Positions 23,275 through 35,400 of a DNA stretch of 64,000 bases are shown here, in pieces; within the stretch, counting starts at the first letter, position 1, and the number at the start of each line of letters is the position of its first letter. Position numbers and translations under genes: made by a program. The notes under the pieces were generated by a model. That model had not been told where the DNA came from, searched no databases, and saw nothing but the letters and a program-made list of their open reading frames with translations. Origin of the DNA: Chimonanthus salicifolius (Eukaryota > Streptophyta > Magnoliopsida > Laurales > Calycanthaceae); contig CM023539.1 of the NCBI GenBank assembly GCA_013350335.1, positions 34,396,631 to 34,460,630 of the forward strand. Reading direction: 5' to 3'.

Positions 23275-25320
23275 TTAGACCTCTTATTTGACCCTTTTTA
23301 AGGGAACAAATGATCCTATATATTCATAAGCAAGTAGAACCATAATATGAAAATAGATAAGACCAATTACGAAGTGATAGAAGAGAAGTAGACAAAGACC
23401 CAAGGCCACTAGGCCACTAGGCCCAAAACAACCCACCGCACAAACTACCAACCAACCACAACCAGAACACAAAACAGAACACAAACCCAAACAAGCCAAT
23501 AAAAGGAAACCAATTACAAACCACATCCAGACCTTAACCAGTCAATCCCTAGTCCAATCTTAATTGCTGCCTAGGAGATGATAAAATCAGGGATGAACTC
23601 CACCATTCATTGTAAACCATTTTCTTTCACTTGGAAGGTTTGTCAGCCACACTATTTGCTCCCTGAGGACAAAATTGGACAATAGTAACTCGATTCTTTG
23701 AAAGAGCATTGATCTCGTCCATGACAGTGTTGTGGTCCCATTGACTTGTTCCTCTCTCTCATTGACCAATCAGGGTCGACACCCTAATTGACTTCCTCTA
23801 TTATGATCCTTTGAATTTCTAGCTGAATTATGAGACGAAGGCCCAAAAATAAACCAATGCATTAAGCTTTCAGGGCATTAGTATGATTATAGTTCCCACA
23901 TAAGCAGCTATCACAAAACCATCAAAATGACAAAAGACTCGTTGAAATCCACTTCCCCTTGTTAGGCTCTGTGGAGCCTGATCATCCGAGATGTATTATG
24001 GATCTAACTCGCATCGTCGTGTAGGACAATTTTATGATTTCATATGACATCTTATGTAAACCTAAATTAGGGTAGTATATATGGTCGTTTTTTGTGAGAG
24101 AGAGTACACCATCTGTAATGAGAGCCATCTATCCTTCATTTTTTGCTTTTGAGCATAGTGGATCGGTGTTGAACCCATGAACGTACCAAAATGTGATTTT
24201 TGCTCTGAGTTGTGGTTTGCTTCTTTGTGTTGATTTCTCTTTCCTATTTTCTTCTGATATTGTTGTTTGTGTTGTCGAGAAGGTGATTTTTCGCTCAACA
24301 CCCATGAGGACCCTTTAGAAGACTCATCAGAGTTTTAACTTAATTCAGCTTCCTTTCAGGAGGTTCCTAAACAGTAAAAATAGGACAACTTTTTCTGTTC
24401 ATCCTATTCATCCGATCAGTAAAAACTAGGTTTGCTTTATGAGCCAGTTCCTTTGGAAGCTTGTTCTTCTCCTAGTGGTGTAACCAAATGGCAATTGTAC
24501 CTATGATGCTCTTGTCCATGTGGTCTTTTTGCTGCAAGGCTAGATAAACCGATTCTAGAGGGCTTGATTGGTCTTCTCTTTCAAAGACCATGAGTGATCA
24601 GGACCAAGAACAATTAGGAACTCACCCCATGCTTCCTTCAAGCCTTTGCACCACATGAAGGACATCCCTTCTTTATTTCCTTCTTTGTTCCACAAATAGG
24701 ACACTTAGTATTAATCCTCATTCCCCTTATGTAATACTTTCCACAAAAACATTTGAACTTTTGGAGGGACAAAGAGATTCCAAATAGTCTTCCAATTAAG
24801 ATAGGACCAGAATCAATGAGAAAGATTTTGTTATAAGCATGGGCTACAGAGCATTTACCATCAAAAGTATTTTCCCAATGCTTTCTATCTATATTTCCAA
24901 TTGGAATGTTTCAAATGATCTTATCTGCATCTCAATCATGAAAACTATCTCCTTGTTGGAGATCAAAAGCATACTGCATCCCTAACAGACTAAACCCACC
25001 AAACTAAGTATGAAGATCATTAGTATAATTCTAGGAATCCAGTAATCATCCTAGATCTTAATTTTGCTATTTTTCCAATATTCTAGGCAAAATTATCCTG
25101 GACATATGTCTCACTTTCAACATATATTTCCATAAAAGAATAGTAATTTTAACAGAAACATTGAAGAAGTCCTGATTCTTAAGATACTTAGCTTTCAAAA
25201 GATCTTTTCTAGGAGAGTACCCATGCTCCAGGAATATCCAAACCAGGCTAGTAAGAAAAGAGTGACCGACTTTCAGTTCTCTACATCCCAATCCACCTTG
25301 GCTTTTGGTTTACAGAAAGT
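23275..25320 (-). pseudogene. L1-type LINE relic, 3' half
   Basis: On the minus strand, 25.3 to 25.06 kb reads GCRELKVGHSFLTSLVWIFLEHG and KAKYLKNQDFFN, the GGLGIRDL..NKALLAKW..VIKAKY region after plant L1 reverse transcriptase. About 24.8-24.6 kb reads KFKCFCGKYYIRGMRINTKCPICG, the zf-RVT domain (PPKVKxFLW..., then a Cys cluster). The end at 23.28-23.53 kb encodes a hydrophobic pseudo-peptide ending EYIGSFVPLKRVK, which is the usual appearance of L1 3' tails. Several stops and frame changes make it inactive. The MULE at 25350 lies just beyond its upstream end. Confidence 0.7.
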
Positions 25321-25340
25321 TTAATTCAAACCCATAGGTA

Positions 25341-25349
25341 AAATGCCAA
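25341..25349. repeat. Left 9-bp target-site duplication of the MULE
   Basis: AAATGCCAA here matches AAATGACAA at 28190-28198 at eight of nine positions, the size expected for Mutator-like transposition. Confidence 0.8.
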
Positions 25350-25629
25350 GGGGTTTTTCAGTTAAAGTACCCAACGAATGGCATAATCTGTTAGCCGAAC
25401 CTGCAGAAATGCTAATTGGGAAAACATGCTTCGAGCGTTCTTTTGGTATTTTTTGGATGAATTTATCCTTATTCACCATTTGTCACTCCTTTTTTTCTTC
25501 CGACAATGCACCTTTTGGCCACGTCACCCAAATCTGCCACACGTTTTACAATCATTAATGCAGCTCCAACGTGACATACACCCTTCACCTTTTTCTTCTT
25601 TGTTTTATTTTCCTCCTCATTCCCTTAAC

Positions 25630-26650
25630 ATTTTTTTTTCATATTAAAGCGTTTTTTCTAAATTAAAGCAAATTTTTTATGTTAAAACATTTTTTTGTGT
25701 TAAAGCATTTTTTTCATGCTAAAGCACTTTTTTTTCATGTTAAAGCTTTTTTTTTTTTTTTTTATTTTAAAGCGTATTTTTTAATGTTAAAGCACTTTTT
25801 TCATACTAAGACGTTCTTTTTATGTTAAAGCGGATGTTTTTTTTACATTAAAGCGCTTATTTTTGTGTTAAAGTGCTTTTTTCACTTTAAAGCAAATTTT
25901 TTATGTTAAATCATTTTTTTTCATAACAAAGTACTTTTCTAAGTTAAAGAGGATTTTTTTATGTTAAAATATTTTTTTGTGTTAAAGCATTTTTTTTTAT
26001 GTTAAAGCGTTTTTTTTTTTCATTTTAAATAGTATTTTTTATGTTAAAGCGTTTTTTCATAGTAAGGCGTTTTTTTCATGTTAAAGTGGATTTGTTTATG
26101 TTAAAACGCTTATTTTCATGTTAAAGCGCTTATTTTCATGTTAAAGTGCTTATTTCTATTTTAAAACACCAATTTCCATTTTAAAACGCTGGTTTCCATT
26201 TTAAAGCGTTTTTTTCATGTTAAAGCACTTTTTCTTTTCATTTTAAAGAGTATTTTTTTATGTTAAAACGTTTTTTCATACCAAGGTGTTTTTTTCATAT
26301 TACAGCGGATTTGTTTATGTTAAAGTGCCAATTTTCATGTTAAAGCGCTTACTTTCATGTTAAAGCGCTCATTTTCATTTAAAGAGTATTTTTTAATAAT
26401 AAAATGTTTTTTCATATTAAGGCACTTTTTTCATGTTAAAGCGGATTTATTTACGTTAAAACACTTATTTTCATGTTAAGCGATCTTTTATATTAAAGCA
26501 TTTATTTTCACGTTAAAGCGCTTATCTTCATTTTAAAGCATTAATTTCCATTTTAAAGCTCTTACTTTCATGTTAAAGCGCTTATTTTCATTTTAAAGAG
26601 CTATTTCTATTTTAAAGCACAAATTTTCATGTTAAAGAGTTAATGATGCA
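25630..26650 (+). repeat. Left foldback arm: degenerate TTTTCATGTTAAAGCGCTTA units
   Basis: Roughly fifty units of 17-22 bp vary around TTTTCATGTTAAAGCGCTTA. Variation falls on the T-run length, on CATGTT versus CATTTT, and on AAAGCGC versus AAAGCAC/AAAGTGC. The core AAGCGCTT is itself palindromic. The arm stays in one orientation until the centre at about 26.65-26.76 kb. Confidence 0.85.
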
Positions 26651-26764
26651 ACATACATAAAAATAGACGCTTTAAGATGTAAACGATATTAGATAGCTTT
26701 TTTTTTCATAGTTAAAACGTTTATTTTCATGTTAAAGTGCTAATAATGTGAGCTCCATCGTAAA

Positions 26765-27800
26765 CGCTTTAAAACGGAAATTAACGCTTTAAAATGAAAA
26801 TAAGTGTTTTAACATGAAAATAAGCGCTTTAAATTGAAAATTAGCGCTTTAAAATGAAAATAAGCGCTTTTATCATAAAAAAAATCCAACTTTAACGTGA
26901 AAAAATGCCTCGGTATGGAAAAAAATACTTTAACATAATAAAAAATTATTTAAAATGAAAATAAGTGCTTTAACATGAAAATAAGCACTTTAAAAATGGA
27001 AATTAGTGCTTTAAAATGAAAATAAGCTCTTTAACATTAAAATAAGTGCTTTATCATAAAAAAAATCCGCTTTAATATTAAAAAATGCCCCACTACGAAA
27101 AAACACTTTAACATAATAAAAAAACACTTTCAAATGAAAATAAGCGCTTTAAAATGGAAATTAGCGTTTTAAAATGAAAATAAGTGCTTTAACATGAAAA
27201 AAACCCACTTTAACATGAAAAAAAATTCTCAGTATGAAAAGCGTTAAAAATGCTTTAACATGAAAAAAATGCTGTAACACAAAAAAATATTTTAACATAA
27301 AAAATCCGTTTTAACTTAGAAAAAAGCACTTTAATATGAAAAAAATGCTTTAACATAAAAACTTCGCTTTAAAGTGAAAAAAGCGCTTTAACATAAAAGA
27401 TCTGTTTTAAAATGAAAAAAATGCCTCAGTATGAAAAAACACTTTAAAATAAACACAAATGCTTTAACATGAAAAAAAAAAACCCTTTAACATGAAAAAA
27501 AATGTTGTAACACCGAAAAAAAATATTTTAAAATAAAAAAATCCGCTTTAACTTAGAAAAAAGCTCTTTAATATGAAAAAAATGCTTTCATATAAAAAAT
27601 TCGCTTTAAAGTGAAAACAATGCTTTAATATAAAAATAAGTGCTTTAACATAAAAAAAAAAAAAAAATCTGATTTAATATGAAAAAACGCCTTGGTATGA
27701 AAAACGTGATTTAACATAAGAAAAAAACACTTTAAAATGAGGAGAAAAAAAAAGCTTTAACATGGACAAAGTGTTTTGGCAAAAACAAATCTGCTCTAAC
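26765..27800 (-). repeat. Right foldback arm: same units in opposite orientation
   Basis: From about 26765 the units read TAAGCGCTTTAAAATGAAAA/TAAGCGCTTTAACATGAAAA, the reverse complement of the left arm, for about 1.0 kb. The centre (about 26640-26760) is a non-matching loop that includes AATGTGAGCTCCATCG. Arms are close in length, but the units are individually divergent, so pairing would be imperfect. Confidence 0.85.
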
Positions 27801-28198
27801 ATGAAAAAAGCAAGAAATATATCACTCAAATGACCATCATTATACTTACAGGGAAAATCCAAAAAACAGAAAATATCAACCTGAATGATAATAAAAAAAG
27901 AGAAAATATAAAAAGTATAAAAACTCTAATTACAAATAAGAGTACAAGCAAATCACCATTTTAATATCAAGTGCTCGCTCTCTTAATCAGCCAAAGGAAA
28001 GGATTATATGAGACTTTAAGTAAAAGACTGCAGCACTCTAATCATTGAAAAAGTGGCCGGTGTTGAGTAAGAGCAGTTTTGTCCAAAATATTTCCGAGCC
28101 TATCCCGAAGTGTTATTTCCAAATTAGATTTTCTTCGGATGACGTGACTGAATTAGGCTATATGTCAGGTATTTTAACCGAAAAACCCCAAATGACAA

Positions 28199-29793
28199 TT
28201 AAAAAAATCCTGGCCTCTTTTATAAAGCCTGCCTTAACATTTTTAAAAGATGAAAAAACCTTTAATCTAATTGGATTATAAGATTCAAACAACATCTAAT
28301 ATGAGATTGAGTCGATGAATAAGCATTTAGTACAACCACACATGCACAAGCCTCTCTATCCACACACACCAAATAATTCTAGGGGGAGTAAATATTTGGG
28401 GGTGGAGTGGGAAAACACCACCTATAAAATCTACTATCTTGATTGTTGTGTATTTTTGGTTATTTGTAATAAATATTCATTTAATAACAAAATCCATATA
28501 TGTAGAATTGAGAGTCAATTCACCTGTATCCATATCCTACTAAATTATCCATTATTCAATACGACCAACTTTTTAAAGTTCAAAATCAAAATGATAGAAC
28601 GATCATATAACATAAAACGTGACAAATTCCCCCTCCCAATCTCATTTTCTATACATCTTATCCAAATATATGTGACCCAATTGAAAATTTAATGAATAGT
28701 CTCCTTAATCTATAATTTAAAAAAAAAAATATTTATTGATCAAATATAACAACTTATGTTCTAACTGTAATTCACCAGCTTAGTGAGGTTTCATAGTGAC
28801 TTTGCTTACCTTCAGTTTGGATTGTTGGATTATAAATATCCAATGCGAACTACATGCAATGTAAATTTGAGTTTGATTTTGTGATTATACTACCATGGAA
28901 TTACTAGCAAGTAATTTAAATATTGAACCAAATTGACAAGAATCTATAATACTACAGGATAAAAACTCATCATTACATCTTAAAAGTTGTGGTTCAAATT
29001 TGACATAAATAATTTAGATAACGATGATGACGGCGATGATAATGAATTGAATTATTCTGACTATTTATTTTTTGAATCCTCTCATTTGACCATTTAACCT
29101 ACCATCTTCTAATATGGACTTCTTAGAAGATATTTGTTATTTGTAAAGATATTAGATTTAAAAAGAAAGATTAAAATTTATTAATAATAATGCTGACGAT
29201 AATTATAGCCGGACACCCTCAAGGGCAAGACAAGCCCTTTCCTAACAAAATCCAACATAAATAGCATGGTATCTCTCTTTATTTTCTTTTCTTTTTTCTC
29301 CCTAACACGCTCGCTCAGTCGCTCTACATTTTCAGTTTTTCTATAACGTTTACATTAAGAATTTCAACTTAATTTGAACAAAATAGTCTTTAAATAAGAA
29401 AATTCAATCCTTCTTGATTTTCTTGGAACTTCAAATCAGAAAAATAGGAATGCTACGGCAAACATCTCTATTACTTATTAAATCTAGCTATTAGAATTTT
29501 TTTTTTTCTCTTATAACCACAAGCACCAAATACGATGTTGAGTTTTATAGGATAACATGATATCTTCTTATGCATATTAGGGCAGTGAGATCCACTATCA
29601 GTTATGGAATTATGTTAAAAAAACTTAAGGGACATTTATATGGCTAATTCAACTTTATTAAATTAATGAAAATACTTTAAAATTTTCAAATAGTTAAATT
29701 CTACTTCATTCAATTTTTTTACCTATAAGATATCTTATCAATCATATATATAGACTCATGTTGACTCTCCAAATAAAGAATTCTGCCTATAAT
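28199..29793. other. AT-rich intergenic DNA
   Basis: There are only short frames without recognised motifs, homopolymer tracts and no repeat with defined ends. I see nothing to annotate. Confidence 0.4.
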
Positions 29794-29801
29794 GGTAATT
29801 A

Positions 29802-29957
29802 ACATGGGCCGGCCTTGGGTTTAGGCCAACTAGGCCGCCTTTTAGAGCCCCCAATGTGTTCAATGGACTGTAAGGCCTCTACTTGTACTGCTCTCAGGGA
29901 CTTAGGCCCCCACCAATACACTGCGCCTAGGGCCCTTGAGATTGTAAGGCCGGTACT
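29802..29957. mobile_element. hAT-type MITE (156 bp) with perfect 8-bp target duplication
   Basis: GGTAATTA precedes (29794-29801) and follows (29958-29965) the element. The left end is ACATGGGCCGGCCTTGGG and the right end, read on the minus strand, is AGTACCGGCCTTACAATC; then CTCAAGGGCCCTAGGCG resembles the end of the hAT element at 54453 (TTTCAGGGGCCCTAGGTG). The GC-rich interior stands out from the AT-rich surroundings. Confidence 0.75.
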
Positions 29958-29965
29958 GGTAATTA

Positions 29966-32404
29966 GGACAATGGTAACCATGGGAGTATGATTATTTGCC
30001 ATCACCATTTGTGTTGAGTGAGCCACTAGAATACCAATTTGTTATGATCGTTGAGATAAACTTCAATGACACATTCCGAAATGTGAAGAATATGTATGCC
30101 TTATATTTAATGTCACAAATATCATTTTTGGAGTATTATTGAGTACTAATAATATCGAAATATTTTCATATTTTAAAGTTTTTATCAGGATATTATTGGA
30201 AAATAATTATAAATATATAAAAATAAAATTTAACATAAAGTAACCATTAATAATTTATGATTATACAAATATACTATCAGAAATAAATTACTTTAATAAT
30301 TATTTAACAAAACAAAATATAATTCATTTTCTCACATTTTTTAATCATAAAATGCCATCCAATTCTAAATAAGTTTATTTCTGAATACTACATCGAAGTT
30401 ATAAAAAAAATCAAATTACCGACCGTTATAACTTTTTTTTTTTAAAATGTCGTTAATATCGCTATAATACTAGAATTTTTGCGATAATAATAAGAGAAAT
30501 GGTAAAATCTCGATATTAATGGAAAACGGTATTTTCCCAATATTGTCAAGATAAATATGAAAAAGCCACCATTATTTGTTATATTGCTTTTAATGGCATG
30601 AAATCATAATTTTGAGGCATCGTGGCCCATGGCTCCATTCTATTAACGTCTTGGTGATTGATGGCCATCAAGAGTTGTAGCTCGCGTACTGGATCACACA
30701 GTATTATCATGCATACCTAATAAAAAAGAGTGATGATGCGCTCGCTAGAGTGATCTTTTCTTTAATATATTATTTCATAAAAAAAATCATATTGATTGAA
30801 TTCATCTAATTGTAATTTAAAAGCTATACAATTTGAAAATTAAAATACAATTTGAAACATTGAAATTGAGAGTTCTAAACATATTATTTGGTCCATATCT
30901 GTCGAAGATAATTTTTTATGGACAACACATTGAAGGAAAAATCATTTCAATGAGTCAATTATCACTCTATTTGATGAGGTCTACATCTAAAGATATACCG
31001 TAATACCGTTTAACCCAATGTATTGGTGATTTATATATACGTTGTACTGAATTAATTTGAATTCAACTTGAGTTTAAGATAGTTTGGAAGAAGAGTGCAA
31101 TTATTTTTCAATTAAAAAAAGATCCCTTCATATTTTTTAAAATTATAGAATATTTTAAAAGAATTCAAACTACATCAACATGGGAGACTGAATTTGAAAA
31201 ATGGAGACAACGGTTGGATGTGTAGAAGCAAAACCACACTTGGGGCACCCACAGAAATCAACGGTTTAAATGGTACTGTAAATTTGGAAAATTGTAATAA
31301 ATGTTGGGGTGTAATTACAAAATCCAAAAGAGAAGAAAATGAGTTGGAAGCGTCAGTATTTGCTGTTTAACTTGTCCAAATTCAGTTTATTCAACTTCCG
31401 CTTTTGGAATACAGTTCACACTTACCCACTCAAATCGTCCGTTACAAATTATTTATTTTCTCACCTGACGGCTCTTTCCTTTTGACCACCAGAAAATCTA
31501 TCTAAACCGTCCATCATTTCCATTTAGGTGGGCCATGGATATAGTCACAAATACTATTCTCATAATATAAATGGTGATTGGTAATATCAGAATTTTAAAA
31601 CTTTGAATTTTTATTGGAATATTAATGGGAAAACTTAATAAAAAATATTATATTTAAAAAATAATTAAAATAAATTAAAATATTAATAAAATAAATATCT
31701 TATAAAATTTACTAGAATATTATCCTGATATTACCATTTTTCGTGTTCTGAATACAAATTTATTGTCGTACTGATACAGTAATAATATATTATCGATAAA
31801 ATATGATAAATTTAAAAATACAAAAAGACGATGAATTTGTCGCTCGATTATCTAACAAAAATTAGCTTAACTTTCACAATTCTGTCTTAAAATCATAAAA
31901 TCCGAGAAGTGTCGTCTAGTCGTCCCGACAAACTGGCCCTTGTGCTAGATTTTGGCCACCCGAAATGGTCGCAACTTGCAGCAATACTCTCGAGGTACCA
32001 GGTACCACTTTAGCATTTCTACCTTATTTTTTAAATCATTAGTTTCATAAGATCAATCATAAGATATGTATTTGGAGGATCCACACCGTTCATTAGATAG
32101 ATCGTATGGTCATAGTCCACTCATTTTGAAACGACAGTGATTGGACAAATTTGTTCATCAGATCGTAGCTCCTCAAATGGACGGTTGGTAAGAAAAATTA
32201 TCAATGAACCAGCTCTACGGCGATTGAATGGTTGAGATTGTCCTAGATGATGATGTATGGTAGTAGATGGGGCACCAGACACGTGTAGGGTTGATGATGG
32301 TATTAACTCAAATGTGTCAGATGCACCAGAGTAAAGCCCACGTCTTCATCCTTCCTCAATGTCAAACGACTTTCTATCGCTTCCCCCTCTCTGTCCGACC
32401 CGAA
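29966..32404. other. AT-rich intergenic DNA and 5' region of the MBD gene
   Basis: Two AT-rich stretches (about 30119-30240 and 31580-31745) share loosely similar ATATCAGAATTTT/ATATTATTGGAA phrases, without definable ends. The last 80 bp before 32405 is pyrimidine-rich, as plant leaders often are. No convincing TATA position can be fixed by eye. Confidence 0.35.
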
Positions 32405-35400
32405 ATGTCGGATTCCGAACCGGATCCCCGAGGCCAGAACCCGACTCCACCTGATTCAACACCCTCCTCAGACGCCCTTCGGTCGGAATCTGATCCTTTT
32501 TCCGGCACTGTCTCCAATCCCCCTACCCAGCCGATGACGGAATCTGACGCACGTCCGACCTCTGGCGAAAGCAACGGAAAAGCTCCAGCTGGAGCTGGTG
32601 TGAACGGAGCTGGAGCTGGAGCTGGAGCTGGAGAGGCAGTGAAAGAGCTCCGATCCGCGGGTGGGGCGCTGCCGGCGGCTAGTCGTTTGCCAGAGGCTAA
32701 TTCTAGTGGCGAAGATTTTAAGACACCGGTTGCGGATGGGATGGAGAAGAGGAGGAGGAGGACCAAATCGGTTGAGGTTGATGAGCCACGCCCAACTTGG
32801 TTGCCGAGTGACTGGGACTTCATCGTTACAGTTCGAGGACAAGGAAATTCTGCAGGGACGAGAGATCGGGTAATTCAATTAAGCGTGAATGTTCGCATTT
32901 ATGTCTGCTCTATTTCTTTTGTTTTTTCTTTTAATTATTTTTAAGGAGTTTTAGATCCTAGAAATGGAGATATGGAAATGATTCTGCATTTTAAGAGTTT
33001 AGTTGGTTTTCAAAATATGGAAAGATTGATTTTTTTTTTTTTTTTTTAATTTTTTGGTTGATTGTTGCCTGTTTTATTCTTTAAACGTGTTATTACTTTT
33101 TATTCTTGTCTTAATTATCTCTTGATTTTGTAAGCTCTTGTTACATTTACAAGTGAGTTCCATTTTATTCTAGAAGTAATTATGCTCTTTCTTATTGTTG
33201 ATTTTTATTTCGTTTTTGTTTTCTAATTATAAGAAATGGGTTAGTCATTGTTTCCTTATTTATTGTAGTCTTTATCTGAAAATTTGGAGTCTATCATAGA
33301 AGCCTCAATTTAGGTGGGAAAATGTTGTTATGTTCTTCTGGATATGAACTGACCAGAATGGGAAATTTCAGTTGGCATTGCATCTTGAAATGGTCATATC
33401 TGTTTTAATTTTCAAATGCAATTTAGGTGAGTTTTGAAGCTGGAGATATTTGCCACTTCTAGAACTAGAGTTGATTCTGTGCTTTTAGTCCACGGTATCC
33501 ATCAAAATGAGGAAATCATTTTAAAAGTGGTTAATACCTTGTGAAGAACTGGAGATCATTCTATGCTTTTAGATTTTATCACTGGTTTGAGAATGCTGAA
33601 TTTCAGGTAATAAAAAAAAAAGTGACAAAGTAATGATGATGGAGACCTGTTGTTAAGATGTTTGTGTGGTAATAAACAAAGAAAGAACTAGAAATGTGTG
33701 GTAAAGGAATTTAGGTTGTCTTAAATAAAAAAGAGTGAATTTCATTCAAGATGGTTTGGCACTTGGAAACATGTAAGGGTTACAAATAGAAGGTACTAGG
33801 TCAGTGGTTAGAGTATTAAAGACTTGAATTGATGTGGTAAGAGACGACATGGTATACAGTAGATTGATGTACTGGGCAAACATGATTTCTATAGGGTTAT
33901 GGGAGAAGTAGAACATAGAAAGGGACACCAAAAAGATGATTTCTGTAGGACTTTGCTGATGATGGTGGTGGTGATTTGATATTTTGTTCCGGATACTTTT
34001 TTCGGAGGTATTGGGTATCCTAATGTTATTGAAATGGATTTCTATTGGTCTTTTTATTTTCCATTTTAACATTTTTATCAACTTGTTGATTTTATAAAAA
34101 TCCCTATATAAAGCAATATTATCAAATTCAGATAGAAAGTTATTGTTAGGTTCACCATTATTTCCTATTTGATATAGCTTGACAAGAATAGAAACTGTCA
34201 ATTGGAATGACAGTTTTAAATGGTTACATCTTTTCATTTATGTTTTGATTGGTGAGACTTGCAGGATGTGGACTCTGTTACCGTATGTAGAACTGTATCA
34301 CCCCTACGAACTTGAAGCATTTGATTCTCTAGAAGACTGTTGGTTTTCTTTTATTCTTCTTTGGTTCTCTAATCTGGTTAAGAATTTATGTCAATGGTGA
34401 AATGTAAGAGAGAATGTTTGTCATTAGGAGTTCAAAAGAAAAGAAAAAGGACTGACACCATTATTAAAGGTTATTCATTCCATTCCTCAGTGTCAAGCCT
34501 TGATGGTTCAGAGGTGTTACGAGGAATGTTGCTTGGAGTGTACACTCCATTGGTGTTCATATCTTCCGAGCTTTAACTTGGGCTAGACCTAACTGGAACT
34601 TGATTGGTCCAGTCCCTTGTCCAGTTCCATTTCTAGACAAATTCTAAGATGCATGTACAATTAATTATGCCCCTCTTATCATGTTGGACACATGTGCTCG
34701 TTTATAGGATACTTTATCGTGCATGCTTTAATTAATATTTTAGATTTTTAGATTTTTAATGATTTCTACTTGTGTCATAAATAAATAAATAAAAGGAAGG
34801 CTGAAGGCTATGAAACTGATCTTTCTATGGGAAACATCAAAAAATAAACACGTGATATTTGTAATGCATGAAAGACTCATTCACTTAATTTTAGTAATAT
34901 TTGTGTGTGTGTGTATGGGTGAAACTGCAAAATGCCCGGGCTTTTTTGCCAGCCTGGAGCAAGGGCTTAATATTGAATCTAGTCCGTTAAAATTGTTCTT
35001 TTTTGTTTGAAATTTTGATCCAAACTTTATAATTTTCATTTGATGCATCATCACCATTGGATTAAATATTATAGGTCAAAATATTTATCCAATGTATATT
35101 CCTTACCATTAATATAATTTATTCTATTTGTTATTGTTCAAAAAAATATATTTTTCCAATGGATCATTTTTAATCTTAAAAAATCAAGGGCTAATATAAT
35201 TCAAAGGATCCCATTTTTTTTGACAATATGATAGTTCTCATGATAATCTATCTATCCATATAATTTTTTTGATCATCGAATGGGGTTCACTATTTGAAAT
35301 GGCCCATCAGAACACCCGAGCTTTTCAACTTGGGCGTCTGTCTACCAGACCAGTCTTATATATACAGTCACTTGTGTGCTCTAAGATGTATTAAGCCATG

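Larger units (their letters stand above)
25350..28189. mobile_element. Non-autonomous Mutator-like element with foldback interior (2,840 bp)
   Basis: The termini are inverted: left GGGGTTTTTCAGTTAAAGTACC and, on the other strand from 28189, GGGGTTTTTCGGTTAAAATACC. Similarity continues inward for about 140 bp on each side (shared AAAT.CTAATT.GGAAA.....CTTCG and later ATTTTTTGGA/ATATTTTGGA). A 9-bp duplication with one mismatch flanks the element. There is no transposase frame. The interior is occupied by two opposed arrays of about 20-bp units (25630-26650 and 26765-27800), so a transcript or single strand could fold end to end. Assignment to Mutator-like elements rests on the 9-bp duplication and long terminal inverted repeats. 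Confidence 0.82.

Noticed and set aside
23957..24300. Possible Copia solo LTR (TTGTTAGGCTCTG ... TTTTCGCTCAACA)
   Set aside because: The ends look LTR-like and the inside has a GAGAGAGAGT/TGTAATGAGAG pattern, but I found no matching target duplication, so I left it within the L1 relic region.
25630..27800. Short regularly repeated units resembling a CRISPR array
   Set aside because: Units are adjacent, degenerate and without unique spacers, reverse orientation at the centre, and lie in a plant transposon.
32374..32823. Minus-strand frame of 149 codons opposite MBD exon 1
   Set aside because: The plus strand carries the MBD motif joined in phase to exon 2; the antisense frame is a by-product of GC-rich coding sequence.
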